Shown: piece after piece, positions 33,984 through 43,416 of the stretch
Position numbering within the stretch: position 1 is the first letter of the stretch
Layout of the letters: every line of letters begins with the position of its first letter
Notes under the pieces: model-generated
What the model was told of the DNA's origin: nothing
Seen by the model: the letters and a program-made list of their open reading frames with translations, nothing else
Database searches by the model: none
Program-made: the position numbers and the translations under genes
Source of the DNA: DASWIP01 sp036397635
Lineage (GTDB): Bacteria > Actinomycetota > AC-67
NCBI GenBank assembly: GCA_036397635.1
Contig: DASWIP010000057.1
Location: forward strand, 1 to 64,000
Reading direction: 5' to 3'
DNA: 64,000 bases

Positions 33984-34655
33984 GTGGGGACGCCCGACGA
34001 TCACGGGATGAACGTCGTCCCGGACGACGGCATCGACCTTGCTCAACTCGAGGCCGCGATCGCCCGCATCCAGAGCGTGACCGCTGCTCGTGTCGTCACG
34101 GATCCGGGGGGCCGGGTCGCCGAGGTTCACGTCCTTGCTCTCAGAGATCGAGGTCCCAAGCAAGTCGTGCGGGACGTCCAGAGCGTGGCGATGGCCAACT
34201 TCGGCGTCGAGATCGATTATCGGACCGTCAGCGTGGTCCAGCTCGACGAGCCCCCGACCGAGGAGGAGCCGGGCACCGGACGCTCCCCGCGCGTGATCCT
34301 GCTCCGTATGGCCGCGGAGATCACGGGACTGGCTACCGACATCAGGGTGTACGTGAGCGCCGGTGGCCGCGAGTTCGTGGGGAGCTCGCGGGGTCCGGCG
34401 TCCTCGGGGTTGCGCCTGGTGTCCCGCGCTGTGGTCGAGGCAGTGGCCCCCTTGGTTCCCGATGCCGCCCTCGACGTTGACTTCGCCGACGTCGTTCCCG
34501 CCGGTCCGTACGCCGTCGCCGTCGCGGTCCTGCGCCAGGCGAGCAGCCGCGGAGACCAGATCGTATCCGGGTCCGCGGTGGTCCGGAAAGACGCGAACGA
34601 CGCGATGGCGCGCGCGTCCCTGGCGGCGTTGAACCGCCTCATCGCGACCGGCTAG
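33984..34655 (+). CDS. Conserved hypothetical protein, two-part
   Basis: The 223-residue protein starts at GTG with SD GAAGGA. The first 85 residues (IDLAQLEAAIARI ... GPKQVVRDVQSVAMANFGVEIDY) resemble a small domain I have seen in clostridial and actinobacterial hypothetical proteins. The second half has the alternating pattern of an alpha-beta domain. Function unknown. It diverges from the BldC-like gene. Confidence 0.6.
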   Translation: MGTPDDHGMNVVPDDGIDLAQLEAAIARIQSVTAARVVTDPGGRVAEVHVLALRDRGPKQVVRDVQSVAMANFGVEIDYRTVSVVQLDEPPTEEEPGTGRSPRVILLRMAAEITGLATDIRVYVSAGGREFVGSSRGPASSGLRLVSRAVVEAVAPLVPDAALDVDFADVVPAGPYAVAVAVLRQASSRGDQIVSGSAVVRKDANDAMARASLAALNRLIATG

Positions 34656-34744
34656 GAACGGCTTCATCCCAGAAGCGATAATCAGGGACGTTCGGTGCGA
34701 ATAGGTACCGCAGAATCACGTATCTATCGGCTCTATCGGCGAAG

Positions 34745-35395
34745 TTAGCCGTCGCTCTGCGGGTAGGGGCCGCGCCTGATCCGCACGTGCGTGTCGTCTT
34801 CATGCCCGGACCGTGGGCTGTCGAGCAGCGCTTCGGTCTCGTCGGCCTCGTCGCGCAGGCTTCGGCGGCCGCGCGGACCCGCGATCAGATCCTGTAGTAG
34901 CAGGACCAGACCGGACCACAGGACCAGGTCGCCGATGCTCGCGGCCGACGGGTTGCCCCCCAGCGGGATCCAATCGCTCAAGATCCGCAGTCGTGCATCG
35001 CCTTCCGCGTCGAGGACGTGCTTGCCGCGGATCACCAGATGGTTCAGGTCGCCGGTGTAGCCCGATCTGGCGGCGGCCTCCGCCGAGATGGGCATCCCCT
35101 GGTTGGCCGCGATCACCGCGAAGTTCATCGCGGCGCCGATCGCGATGAACGCCATACCGGCCGCGCGCACGTTGGACGCCGCCCACGCGAAGATCAGACC
35201 GAAGGACGCGAGCACCATCACGAAGGCGACCGTCGCGAGTGCTTGCGGCAGCACCTGTCCGACGATCTGCAAGCCAAGCGCCCCGAAGATCAGGGGCATC
35301 CGGGCCATGTGCGCGCTGCGCATGTTCTCGAACGAGCCTGCACGCAGCAGGCCGAGCGCGATTCCCAGCACCAGAACGACGAGCAGAGCAAGCAT
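34745..35395 (-). CDS. DUF5317-like membrane protein
   Basis: The 216-residue protein has about five hydrophobic segments (1-20, 34-52, 57-77, 80-98, 160-180) and an inter-helix segment MNFAVIAANQGMPIS typical of DUF5317. It has a hydrophilic C-terminus rich in Asp/Glu/Arg. It has an SD about 10 nt upstream. It diverges from the second crotonase gene across 54 bp. Confidence 0.7.
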   Translation of the reverse strand: MLALLVVLVLGIALGLLRAGSFENMRSAHMARMPLIFGALGLQIVGQVLPQALATVAFVMVLASFGLIFAWAASNVRAAGMAFIAIGAAMNFAVIAANQGMPISAEAAARSGYTGDLNHLVIRGKHVLDAEGDARLRILSDWIPLGGNPSAASIGDLVLWSGLVLLLQDLIAGPRGRRSLRDEADETEALLDSPRSGHEDDTHVRIRRGPYPQSDG

Positions 35396-35449
35396 GGGTT
35401 ATCGTCTCCCCCTGCCTCATTATGGCACCAGCGACGCCGGAGGACGGCT

Positions 35450-36229
35450 GTGGGGGAGACCGTTCGCTACACGATCGACGGCCCGGTGGCGCGCGCTACC
35501 ATCGACCGTCCCGAGAAGCGCAACGCGCTCAACATCGAGGTCATGCAGGATCTCAGGGCGGCATTCGCGCGGGCACGCGCGGATGTCGCCGCGCGCGTGA
35601 TCGTGCTCACCGGGGCGGGGGACAAGGCGTTCAGCGCGGGCGGAGACCTGGCCGGCTTCGTGGCGGAGCAGTCTAAGGTCGAGCAACATCTCCTGCGTGG
35701 CACGCTGGTCGATCTGTTCGAGGACATGACCCGGCTGGGCAAGCCGATCGTCGCTCGGGTCAACGGCCATGCGCTTGCCGGCGGCTTCGGCCTGATGTGC
35801 GCGTGCGACCTGATCGTTGCGTCGGAGGAGGCTTCCTTCGGCCTCCCCGAGATCAACTCGGGCCTGTGGCCGTTCATCGTCACCGCCGTGGTGCGAAGGA
35901 CGATGCCGGAACGCAAGGCGCTGCAACTGATGATGACGGGCGAACGCATCGATGCCGCCGAGGCGCTGCGGTGGGGGATCGTGAACCAGATCGTCCCGGC
36001 CGAGCAGCTCGACGCCACCGTCGACGCCTTGTGCGCGACCCTGGTGGCCAAGAGTCCGCTGATCATGCGCCTCGGGAAGGACTCCTTCTACGCCAGCCGG
36101 GACATGGGGTTCCGTGAGGCGATGGATTACCTACACGGCCAACTGGCGATCAACCTCGAAACCGAGGACGTCGTCGAGGGCGTCACCGCGTTCCTGCAGA
36201 AGCGGGCGCCCACATGGAAGGGCCGCTAG
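35450..36229 (+). CDS. Enoyl-CoA hydratase/isomerase family protein (second copy)
   Basis: The 259-residue crotonase has FSAGGDLAGF near residues 61-70, NGHALAGGFGLMCACD and FGLPEINSGLWP. The first catalytic Glu (LPEI) is present; the second position is Gln-like (RKALQL). GTG start with GGAGG 6 nt upstream. It probably acts in acyl-CoA metabolism, with substrate unknown. It converges with the secreted-protein gene. Confidence 0.87.
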   Translation: MGETVRYTIDGPVARATIDRPEKRNALNIEVMQDLRAAFARARADVAARVIVLTGAGDKAFSAGGDLAGFVAEQSKVEQHLLRGTLVDLFEDMTRLGKPIVARVNGHALAGGFGLMCACDLIVASEEASFGLPEINSGLWPFIVTAVVRRTMPERKALQLMMTGERIDAAEALRWGIVNQIVPAEQLDATVDALCATLVAKSPLIMRLGKDSFYASRDMGFREAMDYLHGQLAINLETEDVVEGVTAFLQKRAPTWKGR

Positions 36230-36259
36230 CGCTCGCGGGGAAAGGCCGCTCACGGAGAA

Positions 36260-36278
36260 GGGCCCGCAATGCGGGCCC
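36260..36278. terminator. Hairpin between convergent genes
   Basis: GGGCCCGC-AAT-GCGGGCCC, an 8-bp perfect stem with a 3-nt loop, 31 bp after the crotonase stop and 22 bp before the convergent stop. Confidence 0.72.
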
Positions 36279-36299
36279 CTCAACGAGATCTTCGTTCCG

Positions 36300-36614
36300 T
36301 CAGCTGTTCCTGCCGTTGCCCTTCGGCTGGCCGTAGCCCGGGTTGCCCGGCGTGCCGCCGTTGCCGCCCGGCGTCGCCGTCGAGCAGAACTCGGCAACCT
36401 TCTCCGCTGCCTGTTCGGGCGTGTCGTCCTCGGTGACGCCGGCCGCTTCCTCGAGAGCCTGGAACGGCGGGGCCTGGTGCTTGTTCGAGGACCCGTTGAA
36501 GTACGCGGTGCAGAGACCGTAGTTGTTACGACCGTTCGGGCCGGGATCGGCCAGAACCACACCGCCGCCAAGGACGGCCGCGGTTATCGAGAGCGATGCG
36601 ATCAGCTTACGCAC
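36300..36614 (-). CDS. Small secreted protein, GxCTxYFNGS family (copy 2)
   Basis: The 104-residue protein has a signal peptide (to about ADP at residue 22) and the motif NNYGLCTAYFNGSSNKHQAPPF, shared with copy 1 at 26742-27119. The C-terminus is Gly/Asn/Pro-rich. Start at a GTG with AAGGGGG about 9 nt upstream. The shared signal-peptide end, CT-YFNGS core and PF-x-A segment point to a paralogous pair. Confidence 0.72.
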   Translation of the reverse strand: MRKLIASLSITAAVLGGGVVLADPGPNGRNNYGLCTAYFNGSSNKHQAPPFQALEEAAGVTEDDTPEQAAEKVAEFCSTATPGGNGGTPGNPGYGQPKGNGRNS

Positions 36615-36818
36615 GCGGATGAACCCCCTTCTCTGTGGATCCTTTCCCCCCAGAACGAGGAGGTCCGTCGGAGGTTGCGCCCGTCTTTGCCGGGTCTCCC
36701 GGATCTCCGTGTTCGCGTCGGAATGGCATGGGGCGCGATAATCGGGGAACCACCCAGGCGGGCCCGGGAAGACATCGGAGGAGGGCCTCCGGCGAAGGGC
36801 CCCCGGAAGGGAGGCACC

Positions 36819-38456
36819 ATGGCTGATGCTGTCCCGCCGGCCGAGGAGGCCGAGCGCCCGGCCGCGCCAACGCCAACGCCAACGCTGACCTATGCCGGGC
36901 CGACCATGCTCGAAGCGACCGAGCAGCTTGCCGTGAAGAAGGACCAGTACCGCGGCATGGGCGGGCCGGACAAGATCGCTCGTCAGCACTCGCTGGGGAA
37001 ACTCACCGTCCGCGAACGTGTCGCCCGTCTGTTCGATGCCGGCTCGTTCGTCGAGTATGGCTTGCTGGGTCATCAGCAGTCGTTGTCGCCCCAGATGCAG
37101 GGGAAATTCACCCCAGCCGACGGGGTCGTCTGTGGGATCGGGCGGATCGACGGCCGGCACGCATGCATGATCGCCTACGACTTCACGGTCATGGCCGGTT
37201 CGATGGGCATGGTGGGTGAGCTGAAGGCCTCTCGGATGCGCGAGCGCGCGCTGCGACAACGGATCCCGCTGGTCTGGCTGATCGACTCGGCCGGCGCGCG
37301 GATCCAGGAAGCGGCCGGATCGCAGTTCGCGCGGACCGGGGACCTGTTCCGCGAGCAGGTGATCATGTCCGGCGTCGTCCCGCAGGTCGCGGCGATGATG
37401 GGGCCAGGTGCGGCCGGCACTGCCTACATCCCCGGCCTCGCCGACTTCGTTCCGATGGTCAAGGGGACCTCGTCGATGGCGCTCGGCGGCCCGCACCTGG
37501 TGAAAGCCGCCGTCGGTGAGGACGTGACCGAGCAGGAGATGGGAGGATCCCAGGTCCACTGCAAGATCTCCGGCGTTGCCGACCTCGAGGTCGAGGACGA
37601 CGATGCGTGCCTCGCTGCCATCCGCGGTTACCTGTCATTCTTCCCGTCGAACAACCGCGAAGCGCCGCCCGTCACCGATGCGAGCGACCCGATCGACCGC
37701 CGCTGTGACGAGCTGTACGACATCGTGCCTGCGAATCCGCGGCAGGCCTACGACATGCGCAAGGTCATCGCGTCGATCATCGATGACGGCGGTTTCTTCC
37801 CGATGAAACCCGAGTGGGCGCGATCGATGATCACCGGGTTCGCGCGTTTCGGCGGGCGTCCGGTGGGTGTCGTGGCCAATCAGCCGATGTTCCTCGGCGG
37901 TGCCATCGACGTGAACGCCGCGGACAAGGCCGCGCGTTTCGTTTGGCTCTGCGATGCCTTCTCGATCCCGTTGGTGTTCCTGATGGACTGCCCCGGGTTC
38001 CTGGTCGGGTCGGCGGTCGAGAAGCAAGGCATCATCCGGCACGGCTCGAAGATGCTGTACGCGGTCTCGGAGGCGACCGTGCCGAAGATCACGGTCGTCG
38101 TGCGCAAGGGATACGGGGCGGGTTACTACGTCATGAACGGCCGCGCGTACGAGGCGGACCTGATCGTCGGCTGGCCGACGGCCGAGATAAGTGTCATGGG
38201 GCCCGAGGGCGCGGTCAACATCATCGGGCGATCGATCCTCGAGAAGCTGCCTGAGGAAGAGCGCGAGGGCAAGAGGAACGAGATGATCGAGGCCGTACGC
38301 GCGAGCATCAGCCCGGAGGTCGCCGCCGGTTGGTCGTTCGTCGATGAGCTGATCGATCCGGCGGACACGCGCTCGGTGATCGCTAACGTGCTCCGGCACA
38401 CCGCGACGAAGACCATCGAGCGTCCGTGGCGCAAGCACGGGGTGCTGCCCGTCTAG
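36819..38456 (+). CDS. Acyl-CoA carboxylase carboxyltransferase (beta) subunit
   Basis: The 545-residue protein has both carboxyltransferase halves: an N-terminal part with LIDSAGARIQEAAG and MGPGAAGTAYIPGL, and a C-terminal part with PVGVVANQPMFLGGAIDVNAADKAARF and DCPGFLVGSAVEKQGI. It fits propionyl-/acetyl-CoA carboxylases of actinobacteria. The separate biotinyl protein at 40180 may be its carrier. No biotin carboxylase subunit is in the window. Confidence 0.9.
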   Translation: MADAVPPAEEAERPAAPTPTPTLTYAGPTMLEATEQLAVKKDQYRGMGGPDKIARQHSLGKLTVRERVARLFDAGSFVEYGLLGHQQSLSPQMQGKFTPADGVVCGIGRIDGRHACMIAYDFTVMAGSMGMVGELKASRMRERALRQRIPLVWLIDSAGARIQEAAGSQFARTGDLFREQVIMSGVVPQVAAMMGPGAAGTAYIPGLADFVPMVKGTSSMALGGPHLVKAAVGEDVTEQEMGGSQVHCKISGVADLEVEDDDACLAAIRGYLSFFPSNNREAPPVTDASDPIDRRCDELYDIVPANPRQAYDMRKVIASIIDDGGFFPMKPEWARSMITGFARFGGRPVGVVANQPMFLGGAIDVNAADKAARFVWLCDAFSIPLVFLMDCPGFLVGSAVEKQGIIRHGSKMLYAVSEATVPKITVVVRKGYGAGYYVMNGRAYEADLIVGWPTAEISVMGPEGAVNIIGRSILEKLPEEEREGKRNEMIEAVRASISPEVAAGWSFVDELIDPADTRSVIANVLRHTATKTIERPWRKHGVLPV

Positions 38457-38761
38457 TGATCCGGGCCGAGACCATCACTGCGCCGACGCGGGAGGACATC
38501 CCCGACGTCGGGGAAGACGTCACGCCCGACCGGCCCTGGATCGTGATCGTCTGGAACGATCCCATCAACCTGATGTCCTACGTCACCTACGTCTTCCAGA
38601 AGCTGTTCGGGTATCCCCGGGAGAAGGCGCACAAGCTGATGATGCAGGTCCACGTCGACGGCCGCTCGGTTGTGTTCAACGGAACTCAGGAGCGGTGCGA
38701 GGCCTCCGTGAACGCATTGCACGAGCATGGGCTCTGGGCCACCATGCAGAAGGACCAGTGA
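38456..38761 (+). CDS. clpS: ATP-dependent Clp protease adaptor ClpS
   Basis: The 101-residue protein starts at a GTG overlapping the carboxyltransferase TAG. Core features are VWNDPINLMSYVTYVFQKLFGY and HVDGRSVVFNGTQERCE, which include the Asn-Asp substrate-binding segment. ClpS delivers N-degron substrates to ClpA/ClpC. It overlaps the DUF2017 gene by one base, the usual actinobacterial arrangement. Confidence 0.92.
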   Translation: MIRAETITAPTREDIPDVGEDVTPDRPWIVIVWNDPINLMSYVTYVFQKLFGYPREKAHKLMMQVHVDGRSVVFNGTQERCEASVNALHEHGLWATMQKDQ

Positions 38762-39276
38762 TGAGAGGTAACCCATTCCGGAACAGGCCAGACGCGGCGC
38801 TCGAGGCGCGCCTGGCCGAGGTGGAGGCGACCGTGATCCGTCGCCTGGCCGTCGACCTCGCTCAAGCCGTGCGCGAGCCGGACGAGCCGTCGATGCGCCG
38901 GCTGTTCCCGCCGGCGTACCTCGATGACGACCGCCTCCAGGAGCAGTTCGCGAGCCTCACGCGAGACGAGCTGCTCGAGGGGAAGATCGCGGCGGCCCGC
39001 GCGGTGGCCGACTCGATCGACGCCGGTGCCCTCAAGCGCGGCAGATGGAGCGGTGTGCTGGACGAGGAGACCGCCGGCTGCTGGCTCCGCGTGCTCAACG
39101 ACGCCAGGCTCGTGCTTGGCACGCGACTCGACGTCTCCGAAGACATGGAATCGCTTGCGGACGACGATCCTTCGACTGCGACGATGAACCTGTACCTGTG
39201 GCTCGGTTGGCTCGAGGAGATGCTGATCGATGCGCTCGCCGGGCGCCTGCCGGACGAGACAGGAACGGAGGGATAG
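38761..39276 (+). CDS. DUF2017 family protein
   Basis: The 171-residue, mostly helical protein begins at an ATG overlapping the clpS stop by one base (or at a GTG one codon upstream). Features include PAYLDDDRLQEQFASLTRDEL and the C-terminal NLYLWLGWLEEMLIDAL. It follows clpS in many actinobacteria, suggesting a linked role in proteolysis. Function otherwise unknown. Confidence 0.85.
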   Translation: MRGNPFRNRPDAALEARLAEVEATVIRRLAVDLAQAVREPDEPSMRRLFPPAYLDDDRLQEQFASLTRDELLEGKIAAARAVADSIDAGALKRGRWSGVLDEETAGCWLRVLNDARLVLGTRLDVSEDMESLADDDPSTATMNLYLWLGWLEEMLIDALAGRLPDETGTEG

Positions 39277-39310
39277 CCGCTAGACTCGCGCGCATACCAG
39301 GGAGGGAACG

Positions 39311-40177
<867 letters not shown>

Positions 40178-40179
40178 GT

Positions 40180-40395
40180 ATGGCGACCAACGTCGAAGCC
40201 GAGATGGTTGCCAACGTGTGGAAGGTGCTCGTTGCGCCCGGCGCGACCGTCGGGGCCGGGGACACGATGGTGATCCTCGAGTCGATGAAGATGGAGATCC
40301 CTGTCGAGGCACCGGTCGGCGGAACCGTGTCGGCCGTCCATGTCGAGGAGGGCGGCGTCGTCCAGGAAGGCGACGTCATCGCGGTCATCGAGTGA
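40180..40395 (+). CDS. Stand-alone biotinyl/lipoyl carrier domain (BCCP-like)
   Basis: The 71-residue domain contains ESMKMEIPVEAP, with the biotinylated Lys in the MKM motif. It would carry carboxyl groups between a biotin carboxylase and the carboxyltransferase at 36819-38456. GAGGAA lies upstream of this ATG; an in-frame GTG 6 nt earlier overlaps the BKACE stop. Confidence 0.88.
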   Translation: MATNVEAEMVANVWKVLVAPGATVGAGDTMVILESMKMEIPVEAPVGGTVSAVHVEEGGVVQEGDVIAVIE

Positions 40396-40437
40396 CGCGC
40401 GGGCCGTCGCGAGCGGCGGCGATAGGATGAGCGCATC

Positions 40438-41874
40438 ATGTCGGTCCTCAGCGCGCTGGCCGGGCGGCACACGACGTTGTCGGACGAAGCGGTCGATCAT
40501 CTGCATCGGCTGCTCGCCGAATGGCAGCTGCTCGCCGACCTGAGCTTTGCCGATTGCCTGCTCTTCGCCCCGGTGAGGGACGGCGGATCCTTCGTTGTGT
40601 TGTCGCAGGTCCGACCCTTCCCGGCGCAGACGATCTACGAGGAGGATCTCGTTGGATCCATCGTCGGCGCGGTCGAGCGGCCGAAGGTCGCGACGGCGCT
40701 CGCCGAGCAGCGCATCGTCCGCGAGGGTGAACCCGACTGGCGCGAGGGGATCCCGATCCGAGAGGAAACGGTGCCCGTGATCTTCCGTGGCGCGCCGATC
40801 GCGGTGATCGGGATCGAGCAGAACGTGGCAACCGCTCGCACGCCGTCCCACCTCGAGCTCGCGTACATGCGCGCGGCGGATGATCTGGTCCGGATGGTCG
40901 CTGAGGGTGCCTTCCCCTTCGAGAGCGAGGAGGAGGGTGAGCGCGAGGTGTCCCCGCGTGTGGGCGACGGGTTCATCCAGCTGGACGCGGACGGGAAGGT
41001 CGTCTACGCGAGTCCCAACGCGGTGTCCGCCTACCGGCGGCTCGGCATCACGGTGAACCTGGTCGGGGAACGTCTGGGCGAGGTGTGGGAGGCCGGTCGA
41101 GACGTGGTCGAGTCGCTCCGGCGTGGGCGACCGATAGAGAACGAGGTCGAGGCCTCCGGGGCGTGGATGCTGCGCCGATTCATCCCGGTGATCCACGACG
41201 GCGCGGTCACCGGTGCGATCGGACTGGTTCGGGATATCACCGAGCTTCGCCTCCGCGACAGCATGCTGTTGATCAAGGACGCCACCATCCGCGAGATCCA
41301 TCACCGCGTGAAGAACAATCTTCAGACGGTGGCCTCGCTGCTTCGCCTGCAGGCTCGACGTCTGGGTGACTCGGCGGCTCGGACGGAGCTCGAGGAAAGT
41401 GTTCGGCGCGTGACATCGATCGCGCTCGTGCACGAAACCCTGTCGCAGGACTCCACCCAGCGCGCCGACTTCGACCGGGTCGCGCAGCGCGTGCTCCAGA
41501 TGGTCGAGGACAGTCTCGTGCGTCCCGACCGGCCGATCCGCTTCTCGCTGCTCGGCTCGGCGGGCAGCCTCCATTCGGACCTTGCGACCCCAATGTCCCT
41601 AGTCCTGACAGAGCTGATCCAAAACGCGGTCGAGCACGCATTCATCGAGCGCGGAGGTGCCGTCGTGGTCGAGCTCAAGCGGGAGAACGGATCGCTGTTC
41701 GTGCGCGTCTCCGATGATGGCCGCGGACTGCCCAAGGGCTTCAACCTTGAGGGCGGATCACACCTCGGTTTGCAGATCGTACGGACGCTGATCTCCGAGT
41801 TGCGAGGCACGATCACGCTTGCCTCGGACGAGGGCACACAGATCTCGCTGCAGATCCCTCTTGAAAAACCCTAG
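40438..41874 (+). CDS. pdtaS: PdtaS-like GAF/PAS sensor histidine kinase
   Basis: The 478-residue soluble kinase has an N-terminal GAF-like histidine_kinase_N domain (about 1-150), a PAS domain (180-270), then HisKA_2 with EIHHRVKNNLQTVASLL (His 288/289) and an HATPase_c end (ELIQNAVEHAF, DDGRGLP, LGLQIV). This is the layout of mycobacterial PdtaS, which signals through an antitermination regulator. No PdtaR is adjacent. TAGGAT ends 9 nt before the ATG. whiB1 lies next to it on the other strand. Confidence 0.88.
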   Translation: MSVLSALAGRHTTLSDEAVDHLHRLLAEWQLLADLSFADCLLFAPVRDGGSFVVLSQVRPFPAQTIYEEDLVGSIVGAVERPKVATALAEQRIVREGEPDWREGIPIREETVPVIFRGAPIAVIGIEQNVATARTPSHLELAYMRAADDLVRMVAEGAFPFESEEEGEREVSPRVGDGFIQLDADGKVVYASPNAVSAYRRLGITVNLVGERLGEVWEAGRDVVESLRRGRPIENEVEASGAWMLRRFIPVIHDGAVTGAIGLVRDITELRLRDSMLLIKDATIREIHHRVKNNLQTVASLLRLQARRLGDSAARTELEESVRRVTSIALVHETLSQDSTQRADFDRVAQRVLQMVEDSLVRPDRPIRFSLLGSAGSLHSDLATPMSLVLTELIQNAVEHAFIERGGAVVVELKRENGSLFVRVSDDGRGLPKGFNLEGGSHLGLQIVRTLISELRGTITLASDEGTQISLQIPLEKP

Positions 41875-41929
41875 AGCTCCGTCTTCGCGTCCCGGTGCCT
41901 TCGCAGCCCGGAGATTTCGGAGCCCGGTA

Positions 41930-42136
41930 CTAGATGGGGCCGGGGAGAGGACCCTCTGTGGTGTCGGTACGCCGAGGGACGTCGTCCGAGGGATAGATCA
42001 CGTTGTTGACGACGATGAACGCGAGCAGTACCAACAATACCGCCATCAAGAAACGGCCGATCCACCGACGAACCTCGACCGCCGGCTCGCGCGCGAAGCC
42101 GACGGGTGCGATGAACCCCTCGCGTTCAGGAGGCAT
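41930..42136 (-). CDS. Small single-pass membrane protein
   Basis: A 68-residue protein with a helix at about residues 28-48 (FLMAVLLVLLAFIVVNNVI). The ATG is 7 nt after TAGCAT, so probably leaderless. It lies downstream of whiB1 on the same strand. Unknown family. Confidence 0.6.
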   Translation of the reverse strand: MPPEREGFIAPVGFAREPAVEVRRWIGRFLMAVLLVLLAFIVVNNVIYPSDDVPRRTDTTEGPLPGPI

Positions 42137-42171
42137 GCCTGCGATGCTAACGCGGACAGACCCGCGGCCGC

Positions 42172-42417
42172 TCAGACCGCGACGCGCTGACGGGCACCGC
42201 GCCGCATCTCGCGACGCTCTTCCTCGGTGGTGCCACCCCAGATGCCGGCATCCTGGCCGGTCTCGAGGGCCCACTCGAGGCATTCACGCTGAACCGCGCA
42301 GGTCCCACAGATGGCCTGAGCCGCCTGGATCTGCGCGAGCGCCGGTCCCGTCGCGCCCACGGGGAAGAAGATCTCTGGGTCGACGTCCCTGCATGCAGCC
42401 TGGTGTCGCCAATCCAT
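42172..42417 (-). CDS. whiB1: WhiB1-like iron-sulphur transcription factor
   Basis: The 81-residue protein has four Cys (AACRD, ICGTCAVQRECLEW) binding a 4Fe-4S cluster, and GIWGG. The motif MDWRHQAACRDVDPEIFF and the GGTTEEERR turn match WhiB1, which responds to NO and partners with sigma A. The start at 42417 is the conserved MDWRH; six extra in-frame residues upstream are less likely. A TTGCCA/TATAGT promoter lies upstream. Confidence 0.92.
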   Translation of the reverse strand: MDWRHQAACRDVDPEIFFPVGATGPALAQIQAAQAICGTCAVQRECLEWALETGQDAGIWGGTTEEERREMRRGARQRVAV

Positions 42418-42497
42418 ATGCAAGCCCCCACGCATCAGTGAACAGTTACGCTCTAGCAGGAGAGTTTGTGAACCGATTCTCGAAGCGAAGTAGGCCG

Positions 42498-42527
42498 ACT
42501 ATAGAACGCGTTCCCAAGACCTGGCAA
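42498..42527 (-). promoter_or_regulatory. whiB1 promoter
   Basis: On the minus strand TTGCCA (42522-42527) and TATAGT (42498-42503) are separated by 18 bp. This is the clearest sigma-70-like promoter in the 245-bp gap upstream of whiB1. Confidence 0.65.
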
Positions 42528-42681
42528 TACCCTCCACCTGAAAAAATTTGCTCTTCTTCGCTGTGCTTTCGATCATGCCCGGGCGGAATCGCCGACCGTT
42601 GGCGCGCTGCGTGACAGATCGCCGCGCACCGTCGGTCTTACACCGTTCGTATTCACGGCTTCACAAGGCCTGGAGCTGCGG

Positions 42682-43410
42682 ATGCGGGTGATCGGACACC
42701 GTGGCGCCGCGGCGGTCGCGCCCGAGAACACGCTGGCATCATTCGCCAGGGCTATCGAGGCTGGAGTGCGCGCCGTCGAATGCGACGCACGACTCACGCT
42801 GGATGGCGCGGTCGTGCTCATGCATGATGACGATGTCTCGCGAACGACGAACGCGAGCGGCCGCATCTCGGAGATGACCCTCGAGCAAGTGCGCGCGCTT
42901 GATGCCGCCGCCGGATGGGAACTCTGGCGCGGTGCCGGCCTGCAGGTGCCGACGCTCGGCGAGCTGCTCGAGCTGATCGACGGACGCGCCGACCTGGTGA
43001 TCGAGCTGAAGGCCGATTGGGACGATCGAGGGTTCCGGTCTGCGACGCCGGTCGCGCGCGCGGTCGCACCGATCGTGTCCGGCGTCGCGGGTGTCATCCT
43101 GTCGTCGTTCGATCCTGCGGCGGTGTCGCACGCGCGCGCCGTCGCACCAGGCACGCCGACCGCCCTCTCGATCCTGCGCGGCTTCCCGATCGACGAGGGG
43201 ATCCGCACCGCTCGCGAGGCCGGCCATGTCGAGATCCACCCCGCGCAGGATGCGGTCGACGCCGCGACGGTCCGTCGCGCGCACGAGGCCGGCCTTGCGG
43301 TGTGTTGCTGGACGGTGAACGACGTCGCGCGCGCGCGCGAGCTTGAAGCGGCGTCGGCCGACGCGATCTTCGCCGATGATCCGGTCGCGATGGCCGCCGC
43401 GCTCGCCTGA
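42682..43410 (+). CDS. Glycerophosphodiester phosphodiesterase
   Basis: The 242-residue GDPD domain begins MRVIGHRGAAAVAPENTLASF (His-Arg and Glu-Asn catalytic) and contains VECDARLTLDGAVVLMHDDD, ELKADW and WTVND. It hydrolyses glycerophosphodiesters to glycerol-3-phosphate and an alcohol. No signal peptide is visible, so it is probably cytoplasmic. It converges on the lipid-kinase gene. Confidence 0.9.
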   Translation: MRVIGHRGAAAVAPENTLASFARAIEAGVRAVECDARLTLDGAVVLMHDDDVSRTTNASGRISEMTLEQVRALDAAAGWELWRGAGLQVPTLGELLELIDGRADLVIELKADWDDRGFRSATPVARAVAPIVSGVAGVILSSFDPAAVSHARAVAPGTPTALSILRGFPIDEGIRTAREAGHVEIHPAQDAVDAATVRRAHEAGLAVCCWTVNDVARARELEAASADAIFADDPVAMAAALA

Positions 43411-43416
43411 TCATTG

